A DNA stretch of 64,000 bases from G964291335 sp964291335 (GCA_964291335.2 OZ219748.1:1798001-1862000); one strand, 5' to 3'. Counted from the stretch's first letter, positions 25,123 to 34,540 are shown. Program-made: numbers and translations. Notes: generated by a model from the sequence alone, not told the origin.

Positions 25123-26136
25123 TTAGCTGGCGAACTGGCGCTGGTACAGGGCGTCCAGTGCGGCAGCCTGGGCCGGGGTCAGGCCTGGCAAGTCGGAGCA
25201 GGCGGCTGCTTCGGCCACCTCGGCGGCGTTCTTGAAACCGGGGGTTACGGTGGCAATCCGGTCGTTGTCCAGGCAGAAACGCAGGGCGGCCTGAGACAGG
25301 GTGGTATAGGGACTATCGGTCAACAGGTCGGGAGCCGCCCGACCGGCCCGGGCAAAATCTCTGGCCACGTCAGAATCGGCAGCTACTTCCCGGTCCAGCC
25401 GTTCCACCAGGGCCCCGGCGGCGTGGGAGCGAATGCCGATGACTCCGACATTGTGCTGCTGCGCCGCCGGCAGCGACTGGCCCTGGTCAATGTCGTCAAA
25501 ACCGGGCGGCGGCGGCGTCAGGGCGGTGCGGTTCAGCAGGTTGTACAGGATTTGAGCGGTATCGAAAATGCCGCTGGCCAGGGCCGCCTGAACCACCGCC
25601 GGGTGGCCGTCCCAGGCGGTTATGCCGATGAAGCGGCACTTTCCCTCGGCGACCATGGTCTGCATGGCCCGGCCCAGAGCCAGGCAGTCTTCCAGGTTCA
25701 GCAGCAGGGCATAACGGGGCGGCGGGCCGACGGCCGCCAGGTACTGGCCCCGTTCCAGCCCAAGCTGGTGATGCACCTGAAGCAAATCCACGTAGTCGGC
25801 GCCCAAACGGAGCAGGCTGGCCTCCAGCGACTGGCGCACGGCGGCGGTCATATTTTCCTGGCTGGCCCGGGCTTCTTCCGATGGCAGCCGGACCTTGGTG
25901 GCGATGTACGCTTCATGCCGACGACCGGCGAGGCCCCGGCCCAGGTTTTCTTCGGACCGGCCCCCGCCGTACCTGGGGGAAGTATCGAAGAAGTTAACCC
26001 CCAGGGCCAGAGCCTGCTGGACTGCCTGCTGGCACTCCCGGTCGGTGGCTGGGCCCCAAACGTGGCCGATTCCGGCGCCGCCGAAGCCCACTTCGGAAAC
26101 TTTGAGGCCGGTGCGTCCTAAAGTACGGTATTGCAT
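25123..26136 (-). CDS. Aldo/keto reductase
   Basis: 337 residues. The opening MQYRTLGRTGLKVSEVGFGG, the Asp and Tyr of FFDTSPRYG, the Lys of ATKVRL and the His of LLQVHHQ supply the aldo/keto reductase catalytic tetrad. NADPH-linked reduction of a carbonyl, or oxidation of a sugar in relatives such as L-fucose or D-threo-aldose dehydrogenases, is expected. GGAGGAACC precedes the start. The 5' end and ribosome binding site are duplicated at 26184-26221. Confidence 0.9.
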   Translation of the reverse strand: MQYRTLGRTGLKVSEVGFGGAGIGHVWGPATDRECQQAVQQALALGVNFFDTSPRYGGGRSEENLGRGLAGRRHEAYIATKVRLPSEEARASQENMTAAVRQSLEASLLRLGADYVDLLQVHHQLGLERGQYLAAVGPPPRYALLLNLEDCLALGRAMQTMVAEGKCRFIGITAWDGHPAVVQAALASGIFDTAQILYNLLNRTALTPPPPGFDDIDQGQSLPAAQQHNVGVIGIRSHAAGALVERLDREVAADSDVARDFARAGRAAPDLLTDSPYTTLSQAALRFCLDNDRIATVTPGFKNAAEVAEAAACSDLPGLTPAQAAALDALYQRQFAS

Positions 26137-26221
26137 GGTTCCTCCGCCTTCAGGGTGGCGCTGCCGGGCAAGGGGGCAATCAGGGTGCGTCCTGGAGAAT
26201 GGTATTGCATGGTTCCTCCGC
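26110..26221 (-). repeat. Duplicated 5' end of the aldo/keto reductase gene
   Basis: 26110-26147 and 26184-26221 match at 34 of 38 bases. Each holds, on the minus strand, a GGAGGAACC ribosome binding site and ATGCAATACC. The upstream copy opens a short frame (MQYHSPGRT...) that ends after about 26 codons, just past the start of the intact gene. It looks like the remnant of a tandem gene duplication followed by deletion. Confidence 0.75.
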
Positions 26222-26326
26222 GGTTATTTGTTGCAGCCGCCCGGCTTTCTGCCGGGTTGCAGGCAGCCGGGTTGCAGGCCGGTTGAAAACTCTGGTCGGG
26301 CTATTTGTGAAGAAATGCTCCGGGCA

Positions 26327-26356
26327 TAAACAAGGCGCCTGTCCCGGTCAGGCGCC
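26327..26356 (-). terminator. Terminator after the HpcH/HpaI-type aldolase gene
   Basis: On the minus strand an 8-bp stem (GGCGCCTG/CAGGCGCC, 7-base loop) is followed by TTGTTT, 34 bases past the aldolase stop codon. Confidence 0.75.
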
Positions 26357-26389
26357 GATGGGCAGAAGGCAACGCGGCCCGGCCCCGGG

Positions 26390-27172
26390 TCAGCGGCCGG
26401 CCCGGGCTGCTGAAGCCCGCATAGTACGGAGGTAGTCCACGCTGGCCGTCTGAAGCAGCGTGCCTACATTGCTGTGGAAATACTGCACGCCCAGTTCGAG
26501 GAAGCGGGGCACCAGGCTATCGGGGCAGCTGACGCCGGCGACCCGCCCGGCGCCGGTAATAACCTGCACTCCCCGCTCCATTTGAGCCTGCACTTCAGGG
26601 TGGGTTTGCTGGCCGGGGTAGCCCATTGACTGGGCGAGATCGCCGGAGCCGATGAAAAATACGTCCACCCCGGCAACGGCGACCAGCTCTGCCAGGTTGT
26701 TAATGGCTGCCAGCTCTTCCAGCATCAGGCAGACCAGGGTATTGCGGTTGGCCTCTTTTACATAGTCGGCGGTGGCGCCGGAAAAGCCGTAACCGGCGGG
26801 ACGACCGCGGCTGAAGATGCCCCGGTGTCCTTCCGGGTAGTACTTGACTGCATCCACCGCTGCCCGGGCCTCCGCGGCGGTATTGACGTGGGGAACCTGA
26901 ACGCCCCAGGCGCCGCGGTCCAGGAAAGGGGCGATGATTTCAGGTTGGTTAGCCACGGGCCGGACGATGGGGGCGATGCCGCTCAGTTCCGCCGCCCGCA
27001 CCAGCTCCTCGGAATTGTCCACGGTAATTGAACCGTGTTCGTTATCAATGAGGGCCCAGTCAAAGCCCAGGCAGCCCAGCATCTCTACCACCGGAGCCGA
27101 AGGGAAGGTAATCATCACCCCGAAGACCGCCCGCCCGGCTGCCAGTTTCTGTTTAAGGGTATTATCCTGCAT
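26390..27172 (-). CDS. HpcH/HpaI-family aldolase
   Basis: 260 residues. MITFPSAPVVEMLGCLGFDW, DNEHG (catalytic His), IVRP (substrate Arg), and the metal ligands Glu (LMLEEL) and Asp (GSGDLAQSMG) are those of the class II pyruvate aldolases such as 4-hydroxy-2-oxoheptanedioate aldolase. The start at 27172 is preferred because GGAGGGG lies just before it and the family normally opens with N.LK..L..G. It overlaps the preceding membrane-protein gene by 11 bases, suggesting coupled translation. A role in the last step of an aromatic or sugar-acid breakdown pathway is likely. Confidence 0.88.
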   Translation of the reverse strand: MQDNTLKQKLAAGRAVFGVMITFPSAPVVEMLGCLGFDWALIDNEHGSITVDNSEELVRAAELSGIAPIVRPVANQPEIIAPFLDRGAWGVQVPHVNTAAEARAAVDAVKYYPEGHRGIFSRGRPAGYGFSGATADYVKEANRNTLVCLMLEELAAINNLAELVAVAGVDVFFIGSGDLAQSMGYPGQQTHPEVQAQMERGVQVITGAGRVAGVSCPDSLVPRFLELGVQYFHSNVGTLLQTASVDYLRTMRASAARAGR

Positions 27173-27731
27173 GGCCCCTCCGGTCGCTGGCCGGCTGAAC
27201 TGAACCGGCGGCAGCTTCGTCATCAAGGGTTGGCCGGCGGCTTCGCGCCGGGCCGGGCAGCCGGTACATGCTTACCACAAAGCGGCGCAGGGTGAAGCCG
27301 GCAATAATGCCGGCGATGGTTGCCAGGAAGCCGGCCGTTCCCCCGGCCAGGACGGCCAGGGTTCGGGAAGTCATAGCCTGCCCGTCCACGCTGTCCATCT
27401 GGATGATTGCGAAGAATGCTCCCAGTGTAGCGCCGCACACCAGGGCGATGACGCTGCCGATTATGAGGCCCAGGTACTTGTCCCGGAAGGTTTGACTGCT
27501 GGGCCACATTAACGACTCGGCAACGACGGTAACGATGCTGCCGGTCAGCAGACCGATGACCGCCCACCCTACCGCCTCGCCGGTAAGGTCGGGCGGCATA
27601 TGTTTGGGGTTGGGTTCAATATAAAGGAAAAGCAGGCCCAGGTATGCCGCCAGCGGCACTGTGGCAATGCATGCTCCCACCACCGCTATAGCCAGCAGTA
27701 ACCGCACTGCCCGGTTTTCGCTGTTATCCAT
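27162..27731 (-). CDS. Small integral membrane protein, unknown function
   Basis: 189 residues, not recognised. About four hydrophobic helices are visible (LLLAIAVVGACIATVPLAAY, the segment after GEAVGWAVIGLL, LGLIIGSVIALVCGATLGAF, and LAVLAGGTAGFLATIAGIIAG), with a polar C-terminal tail. It overlaps the aldolase gene by 11 bases, so the two are probably co-transcribed. Confidence 0.7.
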   Translation of the reverse strand: MDNSENRAVRLLLAIAVVGACIATVPLAAYLGLLFLYIEPNPKHMPPDLTGEAVGWAVIGLLTGSIVTVVAESLMWPSSQTFRDKYLGLIIGSVIALVCGATLGAFFAIIQMDSVDGQAMTSRTLAVLAGGTAGFLATIAGIIAGFTLRRFVVSMYRLPGPARSRRPTLDDEAAAGSVQPASDRRGHAG

Positions 27732-27904
27732 GCAACTCCTTGCTTGGCAACTCCTTGCTTGCCGGGTTGAATCGGGATTCAGCCGCCAGCCAACCCGAAT
27801 GGGCCGGCATTTCCTGACCGATGCAAGCGGGATAGTTCTTTGATGATATTACACCGTACCAGACCGGTCAAACTGCCGGGTTCGGCAGGGATTTTAACAA
27901 CCGG

Positions 27905-27934
27905 TTGACATTAGCGGTAAAGGGGTAATATATT
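27905..27934 (+). promoter_or_regulatory. Promoter of the peptide-type ABC transporter operon
   Basis: A perfect TTGACA (27905-27910) is followed after 18 bases by TATATT (27929-27934). It leaves a long 5' leader of about 180 bases before the binding-protein gene; no known riboswitch was recognised there. Confidence 0.7.
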
Positions 27935-28119
27935 CTTTGCCAATAACTTGGAAAGGCGTTAGCTGGTAACGGGCTACTCTCCGTTTTTGCGACGCTTCCG
28001 GATTCACTTTATGCATTGTTACTAAGGAGGTGGGCGCTTAAGAGTAGTATTCATTCGTTTCAACGTTAAACATCAAGGCGCTTTGGTTAAGGGAAACTAG
28101 AGATTTGGAGGATTTGAGA

Positions 28120-30000
28120 ATGTCCTACCATTGGTTAAGGAAACCCAAGGCGTGGGCGCTGGCGCCCGTGGTTGCGGTTCTGGCGCTGGCGGCGATGGCC
28201 TGCGGCGCCGCGGCTACCGCCACCCCGGTGCCTACTGCTGTTCCCACGGAACCCCCGGCGGCAATGGCCGAGCCGACCGCCGAGCCGGAAATGATGGCTG
28301 AACCGACCATGGAAATGATGGCCGAGCCTGAAAGTATGGATATGGATATGATGGAAGGCTTGCCCATTCCCGACCATGTGGCCGAGTTCTATGGGGAGGT
28401 TACCCACGGCGGCACCCTGCGCATCAATTACGAAGATCCGCTGGAACACGCCAATGCCTGGGGAGCTGCTTCCGGCGTAACCGACCGGTATCGTATGCCT
28501 ACCGGCGCCCTGCTGGTGATGGAGAACCCCTATGACTCCAGCGCCCCGATAATTCCCGACCTGGCCGAGAGCTGGGAGTTGGCCGATAACCTGGACGGAA
28601 TTACCTTTAATTTCCGGCACGGGGTTACCTGGCACAATGGCGATGCCTTTACTTGCGAGGACGCCCGGTTCTCCTTTGAGACGATGCAGACCGGCGAAGG
28701 CATCACCGCCAGCTATATGCAGGGCCGCCTGGCGAATGTCAAGCCGATGGGCGAAGGCCTGGTTTGCCTGGATGACAATACCCTGCAGATGAACTTTACC
28801 GGCCCCAGCGGCGAAGCGGTGCTGCTGCTGCCCCTCTCTAACCGGCGGGCGCAGATTTTCAACAAAGCCTGGTTCGAAGCCGGCGGCGAAGATGCCATGT
28901 TCCAGGACGTTTCCGTTGGCCTGGGCCCCTTCATGTGGCGGGACGGCCAGTCGGTGGGCGTCGATACCCAGTATTTCGACAAGAACCCCAATTTCTACAT
29001 CCCCGGCCTGCCCTATGTGGATGAACTGGTAATCAACGGCATTCTGGACGAGTCCACCCAGCAGGCTACCCAGCTGGCCCACCAGACTGACTGGCACTGG
29101 GTTCGCAACTGGGGTCAGTACCAGGCCTATGTGGATAACGACCATATTATGACCGTAATCCGGGCTACCCGCGGCAATTTCCGCTTGTGGATTAATGGCC
29201 GCAACGCCCCCTTTGACAACGTGAAGGTACGGCAGGCCCTGGTTATGGGGATTGACCGCCGGGCCGCTATCGCCGTATTGCAGGACGGTCACGGCGCCGC
29301 CGGCGGGTTCGGCTATGCCCCGGGCAGCGGCTGGGCTTTGTCGGAAGAGCAGCTCTGCTCGGTGCCCGGCTGGTGTGTTTCCGATGATATGGAAGCTACC
29401 CGCGCCGAAGCCAGAGCCATTCTGGAGGGCGAGGGCTTTGACTTTGACAAGACCTACTCCTTTACCGTTGAGTCTGACGCCCAGGTGCAGGCCCGTTCCA
29501 CCTTCCTGCAGGAACAGTTCCGACTGATTGGCGTCAAGACGGACTTCGACCTGGTGGAGACCATTGCTTACCGGCAGCAGGAGGCCGATGGCACCTGGGG
29601 CGACTTCAAGCCCGGCAACAACACCGTAACGGCGGATGACCCCAATGCCGGCGTGTCGGCCTTCCTGCGCTGTGAATCGGAAGGCAACCACTGGACCCCC
29701 AACGGGCCGTGCGACGAGAGCATCGTCTCTCTGCTGGACCAGGCCCAGACGGAGCTGGACCCGGCCAGGCGGCTGGATCTGGCCCACCAGATTGAGCTGG
29801 CGGCGATGCGGCAATACAGCTCCTTCCCGGTTTACTGGGAGCAGGAAGCCGTATCTTTCTGGCCGGAGGTTAACGGTTACGCCCACTTCCCGGCGCCCAA
29901 CGGCTCCTTCCTCAAGTTCATGCACCTGTGGATTGACGAGAACGACCGGGATATGTCTGGCAACTCCGGTCAGATGTCCGGAGTGCCCGGCGGCGCCTAG
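28120..30000 (+). CDS. ABC transporter substrate-binding lipoprotein, family 5 (DppA/OppA-like)
   Basis: 626 residues. The N-terminal helix ends in a lipobox (LAAMAC, Cys28), followed by a low-complexity linker to about residue 80, first Thr/Pro rich and then rich in Met and Glu. The SBP_bac_5 domain follows (GGTLRINYEDPLEHANAWG, LAESWELADNLDGITFNFRHGVTWHNGD split over 550 residues). GGAGG lies upstream of the ATG at 28120. Family members bind peptides, nickel, opines or sugars. The genes for two permeases follow, but no ATPase genes. Substrate unknown. Confidence 0.9.
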   Translation: MSYHWLRKPKAWALAPVVAVLALAAMACGAAATATPVPTAVPTEPPAAMAEPTAEPEMMAEPTMEMMAEPESMDMDMMEGLPIPDHVAEFYGEVTHGGTLRINYEDPLEHANAWGAASGVTDRYRMPTGALLVMENPYDSSAPIIPDLAESWELADNLDGITFNFRHGVTWHNGDAFTCEDARFSFETMQTGEGITASYMQGRLANVKPMGEGLVCLDDNTLQMNFTGPSGEAVLLLPLSNRRAQIFNKAWFEAGGEDAMFQDVSVGLGPFMWRDGQSVGVDTQYFDKNPNFYIPGLPYVDELVINGILDESTQQATQLAHQTDWHWVRNWGQYQAYVDNDHIMTVIRATRGNFRLWINGRNAPFDNVKVRQALVMGIDRRAAIAVLQDGHGAAGGFGYAPGSGWALSEEQLCSVPGWCVSDDMEATRAEARAILEGEGFDFDKTYSFTVESDAQVQARSTFLQEQFRLIGVKTDFDLVETIAYRQQEADGTWGDFKPGNNTVTADDPNAGVSAFLRCESEGNHWTPNGPCDESIVSLLDQAQTELDPARRLDLAHQIELAAMRQYSSFPVYWEQEAVSFWPEVNGYAHFPAPNGSFLKFMHLWIDENDRDMSGNSGQMSGVPGGA

Positions 30001-30043
30001 AGTTCGCCAGCCTTCGCCAAACCACAGCCAATAGTTTTTTAGA

Positions 30044-30086
30044 GACACAGGCCACCCGCTCTTCGCTGTCGTGGGTGGTCTGTGTT
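30044..30086 (+). other. Intra-operon hairpin after the binding-protein gene
   Basis: GACACAGGCCACCC and GGGTGGTCTGTGTT pair over about 13-14 bp including G-U pairs. It has no T-run after it. Such hairpins after a binding-protein gene often stabilise the upstream mRNA or reduce read-through to the permeases. The rest of 30001-30303 holds no gene. Confidence 0.6.
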
Positions 30087-30303
30087 GGCAAACAAGCAGG
30101 TCCCAAGCCGTTGCCGGTGATTGGGTTCGCGTTTTCCGATTTGCAGCCCGGTATTTGATTATTGCGGATTGTTGCAGCGCCGGTTTTGCGATATTATTGA
30201 CCAAACCCGACCGTTGAAAGGGCAATCCGGGTGGTATTGCGGCAAGCGGTCTTTTCCGGGCGCAGCTGCCGGCGAACCGATAGGGAAGCCTGGGTAGGTA
30301 TTT

Positions 30304-31269
30304 ATGAGAAACTATCTGATTAAGCGCATGATTCTGTTTATCCCCACGGCCTTCGGGGTGTCCATCTTCATCTTTGTGATGCTGCACACCATCCCCGGAG
30401 ACTATGCTACCGCCCTGCTGTTGGGCGGTCAGCCCGGGGAGGCATACGATGCCAGCTCCGAGCAGTTCGAGAAGGTGCGGGAACAATTAGGGCTGGACGG
30501 TTCCCTGCCGGAGCAGTACGCGCGTTGGCTGGGCAATTTTTTCACGGGGGACTTCGGCACTTCCTGGACTAACCGCAAGCCGGTCTGGGAACGGATGGCC
30601 CCCCGCATTTTCCTCAGTCTGGAACTGGGGGTACTGGCCGTTGCCCTGGCCATGGTGCTGGGTACTATCGGCGGGGTAATCTCCGCGGTGCGTCAGGATA
30701 CCTGGATTGATTACCTACTGCGCTCTTCGAGTATGACCTTGCAGGCGATGCCCGGCTTCTGGCTGGCCTTAATGGTTATTGCCGGCTTGGTGGCCATCTG
30801 GGGGTGGAAACCGCCGATTGAATACCGTCACTTGTGGGAGGACCCGGTCCGCAACCTGTCGGTGCTGCTGCTGCCGGCCTTTCTGGTGGGGTTGCGTAGT
30901 TCGGCGGAGATTTTGCGGATGACCCGTTCCTCGGTGCTGGAGGTGCTGCGCGAAGACTATGTCCGAACCGCAGAAGCCAAAGGCCTCTACCGCTCCCGGG
31001 TTCTGGGGCAGCACGTACTGCGCAACGCCCTGCTGCCGGTTACCACCCTGGCCGGTTTTGAAGTGGTGTTCCTGATGAGCGGCCAGGTGATTATTGAGCA
31101 GGTGTTCAACCTGCATGGCATCGGCAAGCTGTTTGTGCAGGCAGTGGCGGCGCGGGATTACCCGGTGGTGCAGGCCATTGTGATGTTCATTGCCCTGGTG
31201 GTACTGCTGGCGAACCTGGTGGTTGACGTAATGTACGCCTGGCTGGACCCGCGAATTCGCTACACCTAG
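30304..31269 (+). CDS. dppB: ABC transporter permease, DppB-like
   Basis: 321 residues. MRNYLIKRMILFIPTAFGVS opens like DppB/OppB/NikB proteins; six membrane segments follow, and the EAA loop is recognisable (VLREDYVRTAEAKGL...VLRNALLPV). It is 303 bases after the binding-protein gene and 71 bases before the DppC-like gene. It forms the inner-membrane channel with the next gene product. Confidence 0.93.
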   Translation: MRNYLIKRMILFIPTAFGVSIFIFVMLHTIPGDYATALLLGGQPGEAYDASSEQFEKVREQLGLDGSLPEQYARWLGNFFTGDFGTSWTNRKPVWERMAPRIFLSLELGVLAVALAMVLGTIGGVISAVRQDTWIDYLLRSSSMTLQAMPGFWLALMVIAGLVAIWGWKPPIEYRHLWEDPVRNLSVLLLPAFLVGLRSSAEILRMTRSSVLEVLREDYVRTAEAKGLYRSRVLGQHVLRNALLPVTTLAGFEVVFLMSGQVIIEQVFNLHGIGKLFVQAVAARDYPVVQAIVMFIALVVLLANLVVDVMYAWLDPRIRYT

Positions 31270-31340
31270 CCGCGGGCCCGGCGCTGCTGATTGACCGCCT
31301 TGTTCCAGGCAACCAGGCACTTTAGCCCGAGGGGAATGAA

Positions 31341-32261
31341 ATGGCTACACAAAACGAGATGACCAGCGCCGAATCGGTGCGCGAAAACCTGATGGCGGCC
31401 GAGCCGCCGCGCCGACCGGGGTTCGCCAAATATACGCTGTACTATTTCCGGCACAAGCTGTTGGGAACGGTTGGTCTGATTATCGTAGTGTTAATGCTGC
31501 TGACCGCCGTGTTTGCCGACCTGATTGCGCCTTACGCCTACCAGCAGCAGAACTATGAAGACGTGCTGCACGCCCCCAGCGCCGAGTTTCTGTTCGGCAC
31601 CGACAACTTTGGTCGGGATGTATTTTCCCGGGTAGTTCACGGGGCCCGCATCTCTATGCTGGTCGGCTTTCTGTCCGTTATCGTCGGCACCGGCCTGGGC
31701 GCCATTATCGGGCTTGCTTCCGGTTTCTTTATGGGCAAGGTGGATGCTGTGGTGCAGCGTCTGGTGGATATGTGGATGTCTTTCCCGGACCTGATTCTGG
31801 CGCTGACCATCGTGGCCGTTTTCGGCAATACGATGCCCAACGTGATTCTGGCGATTGCGGCAACGATTCTGCCCCGGGGCGTGCGGGTAATCCGTTCTTC
31901 GACCATTGCCATACGGGAGATGGACTATACCATGGCGGCCCGTTCCATCGGCGCCTCGGACCTGCGGACAATGCTGCGTCACGTAATGCCCAACACGGTG
32001 GCGCCCTTCCTGATAATTATGTCCTCGATGTTCGGCACGGCCATTCTCACCGAGGCCGGGCTCAGTTACCTGGGCCTGGGCATTTCCGAGCCTACCCCCT
32101 CCTGGGGGCGGATGCTCACCGGCCAGGCAGCCCAGTATGCGCCCCGCGCTCCCTGGATTATTGCCTTCCCGGGCATTTTCATCACCGTTACCGTAATGGG
32201 GTTTGCCTTCTTTGGCGATGCCCTGCGCGACCTGCTGGACCCGCGGCAGCGGGGCCGCTAG
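31341..32261 (+). CDS. dppC: ABC transporter permease, DppC-like
   Basis: 306 residues. It has an N-terminal cytoplasmic segment, a first membrane helix (LGTVGLIIVVLMLLTAVFADLIAPY), the DppC-type GTDNFGRDVFSRVVHGARIS, and the EAA loop (MDYTMAARSIGASD...LRHVMPNTVAP). It pairs with the DppB-like permease. No ATPase gene follows; the nearest DppD-type ATPase is at 47615. Confidence 0.93.
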   Translation: MATQNEMTSAESVRENLMAAEPPRRPGFAKYTLYYFRHKLLGTVGLIIVVLMLLTAVFADLIAPYAYQQQNYEDVLHAPSAEFLFGTDNFGRDVFSRVVHGARISMLVGFLSVIVGTGLGAIIGLASGFFMGKVDAVVQRLVDMWMSFPDLILALTIVAVFGNTMPNVILAIAATILPRGVRVIRSSTIAIREMDYTMAARSIGASDLRTMLRHVMPNTVAPFLIIMSSMFGTAILTEAGLSYLGLGISEPTPSWGRMLTGQAAQYAPRAPWIIAFPGIFITVTVMGFAFFGDALRDLLDPRQRGR

Positions 32262-32308
32262 CCCCTGTGGAAGGTTGCGCCAGAAAGCAGCCGGGCGGTC
32301 GTTAATGT

Positions 32309-32338
32309 CAATCTCCCCCTGGGTACAGGGGGAGATTG
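32309..32338 (+). terminator. Hairpin ending the ABC transporter operon
   Basis: A perfect 13-bp stem (CAATCTCCCCCTG with CAGGGGGAGATTG) closed by a GGTA tetraloop lies 47 bases past the permease stop. No T-run follows, so it may be a mRNA-stabilising or factor-dependent terminator structure. Confidence 0.6.
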
Positions 32339-32428
32339 GCTTGCCGGCCAGCGGCCCGGGGTAGCGCCGGCTGAATAAGTTCAATATAATCATTCATCAA
32401 TCACTACTACCCCAAACTGGAGGTTCAG

Positions 32429-33388
32429 GTGCGCAGCATAGATATACACGCCCATGTAACACCCCAGGCTTACATCCAGGCCATGCAAGCCGGCCGGGAA
32501 TGGCACGGCCTGGAACCCCGCCCGTTGGATCTGGAACCCCAGCTGGAATGGACGCCGGAGCAGCGCATTCAGGATATGAACTCTCTGGGGGTGGATGTGC
32601 AGGTGGCATCCACCGGCGCCCAGTTTTACTTTTACGACCGCGACGCCCAGGCCATTGCCGCAATGCATCGGGAGTGCAACGATGAGGTGCGGCAGATGGT
32701 TGTGGATCACCCGGAGCGGTTCCGCGGCTTTGCGCAGATTCCCATGCAGGATGTTGACCTGGCGATTGCCGAGCTGGACCGGGCCGTGAATCAGCTGGGA
32801 ATGGTCGGCGCCATGATTGACGATAAGGTGAACGGCAAGACTTTTGACGAGGCGGAGTTTCTGCCGCTGTGGCAGGCTGCCGAGCAGATGGGAGCGGTGA
32901 TTTTTATTCATCAGGGCGGGGGTACGCTGGTGCGGCCCCGAACCGGCAAGTACCATTTGCCCAACTCGGTGGGCAACCTGGTTGACCGGGCCGTTACCTT
33001 TGCCTCCTTTGTTATGGGCGGCGTGATGGATGCCTGCCCCGACCTGAAAATCTGTTTGGCCCACGGCGGAGGTTACGCCTGTTACGGAGTGGGGCGTATG
33101 GATCGCAGCTGGGACGTGGGCCGCCTGCCCCAGATTCCCCAGCCGCCCAGCGCCTACTTAAGCCGCTTCTACTACGATTGCCTGACCCACAGCGAAACCG
33201 CCCTGCGGATGTTAATCGACATGGCTGGAATCGACCGGGTGGTGTTTGGCACCGACTGGCCTTTCGATATGGCTATAGATTGGCCGGTATCCTGGGTGCT
33301 GAGCCTGGAAAGCCTTACCATGGAGGAAAAGGAAGCTATCCTTTACAAGAACATGGAGCGGCTGCTGGGCATCGAGAGCCAGGATTAG
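32429..33388 (+). CDS. Amidohydrolase family 2 protein, paralog 1
   Basis: 319 residues, ACMSD-like amidohydrolase. Metal-site residues fit the family: His7-x-His9 (DIHAH), His161 (FIHQGG), His212 (LAHGGG) and Asp276 (GTDWP). Relatives decarboxylate or hydrate/hydrolyse aromatic breakdown products (aminocarboxymuconate semialdehyde, carboxyvanillate, oxalomesaconate, pyrone dicarboxylate). The GTG start at 32429 has GGAGG upstream. It is the first of five tandem paralogs; it differs from the others in lacking the MDRGWQVRSEARVNI segment (here MDRSWDVGRLPQIPQ). Confidence 0.9.
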   Translation: MRSIDIHAHVTPQAYIQAMQAGREWHGLEPRPLDLEPQLEWTPEQRIQDMNSLGVDVQVASTGAQFYFYDRDAQAIAAMHRECNDEVRQMVVDHPERFRGFAQIPMQDVDLAIAELDRAVNQLGMVGAMIDDKVNGKTFDEAEFLPLWQAAEQMGAVIFIHQGGGTLVRPRTGKYHLPNSVGNLVDRAVTFASFVMGGVMDACPDLKICLAHGGGYACYGVGRMDRSWDVGRLPQIPQPPSAYLSRFYYDCLTHSETALRMLIDMAGIDRVVFGTDWPFDMAIDWPVSWVLSLESLTMEEKEAILYKNMERLLGIESQD

Positions 33389-33473
33389 CCGTCGCCCGGC
33401 GCGGATAATGGTCAATCGGGCTGCCCGACGGCGGGAATAAGCGGCGACTGGAGGCTTTCGCCCGGAGGTAAAA

Positions 33474-34475
33474 GTGCGCAGTATTGATATTCATGCTCAT
33501 CTAACGCCCCAGTGCTTTATTCGGGCCAGCCAGGCCGGGCGGGAGTGGCACGGCGTCCAGCCCGGAGAGATGCGGGTGGGGCCGCGCAACTCGTGGACGC
33601 CGGAGCAGCGCCTTCAGGACATGGACTCTCTGGGCGTGGGCGTTCACGTGGTGTCCACTTTCAGCTTTTATTACTATTACGAGCGGGACGCCCGGGTCAT
33701 TGCGGCCATGCACCGGGAGTGCAACGATGAAGTTAACCAGATGACGGTGGACTACCCGGACCGCTTCAAGGGTATGGCTATAATTCCGATGCAGGACGTT
33801 AACCTGGCGGTTGCCGAACTGGATCGTTGCGTTAATGGCATGGGCTTCGTCGGCGCCATGATTGACGACCATGTTAATGGCAGGACTTACGATGATCCGG
33901 AGTTTATGCCCCTGTGGAGAGCGGCGGAGGCAATGGGCGCAGTGATGCTGGTGCACCAGCAGGGGGGCCGCACGCTGGTTCGGGACCGGAACCCTCGCTA
34001 CCATCTGCACAACACCATCGGCAACCTGGTGGACCGGGCGGTAACCTATGCCTCGTTCGTTTTTGGCGGCGTAATGGATGCCTGCCCCGACCTGCGGGTG
34101 TGTCTCTGCCACGGCGGGGGTTACACCTGTTTCGGCGCCGGGCGCATGGATCGGGGCTGGCAGGTGCGCTCCGAAGCCAGGGTCAACATTAATCATCCGC
34201 CCAGCGCCTACTTGAGTCGTTTCTACTACGACTGCCTTACCCACAGTGAGCCGGCCTTGCGGATGCTGATTGATACGGTCGGTATTGACCAGGTGCTTTT
34301 CGGCACCGACTGGCCGGCGGATATGGCGATCGACTGGCCGGTGGCGTGGGTGTTGGGCCTCGAAAGCCTGACTATGGCGGAGAAGGAAGCCATCCTCTAC
34401 AAGAATATGGAAAGGCTGCTGGGCATCCAGCGGCTCTGTGCAAGGGAGATGCAAACCTGCCCAGTCCTCTCATAG
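33474..34475 (+). CDS. Amidohydrolase family 2 protein, paralog 2
   Basis: 333 residues with GTG start after CGGAGGT. Metal-site motifs: HAH near the start, LVHQQGG, LCHGGG and GTDWP. It shares long blocks with paralogs 1, 3 and 4 (AMHRECNDEV, IPMQDV, YYDCLTHSEPALRMLID). The C-terminus has an extra tail (RLCAREMQTCPVLS) not seen in the others, perhaps caused by loss of the original stop codon. The residues lining the first loop (STFSFYYYYERDA) vary between paralogs, suggesting different substrates. Confidence 0.9.
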   Translation: MRSIDIHAHLTPQCFIRASQAGREWHGVQPGEMRVGPRNSWTPEQRLQDMDSLGVGVHVVSTFSFYYYYERDARVIAAMHRECNDEVNQMTVDYPDRFKGMAIIPMQDVNLAVAELDRCVNGMGFVGAMIDDHVNGRTYDDPEFMPLWRAAEAMGAVMLVHQQGGRTLVRDRNPRYHLHNTIGNLVDRAVTYASFVFGGVMDACPDLRVCLCHGGGYTCFGAGRMDRGWQVRSEARVNINHPPSAYLSRFYYDCLTHSEPALRMLIDTVGIDQVLFGTDWPADMAIDWPVAWVLGLESLTMAEKEAILYKNMERLLGIQRLCAREMQTCPVLS

Positions 34476-34540
34476 TCCTCTCAAGTCGGGTCAGGCAGGT
34501 TCTCCGTTGCTGTAAAATCGGGAAACCGGAAAGGAAGCTG

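Noticed and set aside
30035..30040. T6 run as part of a rho-independent terminator after the binding-protein gene
   Set aside because: The T run lies before the hairpin on the plus strand, which is the wrong order for a terminator of that operon.
28135..30486. Open frame of 783 codons on the minus strand
   Set aside because: It lies antisense to the ABC binding-protein gene, which has a lipobox, family domains and a ribosome binding site. The antisense product resembles nothing.
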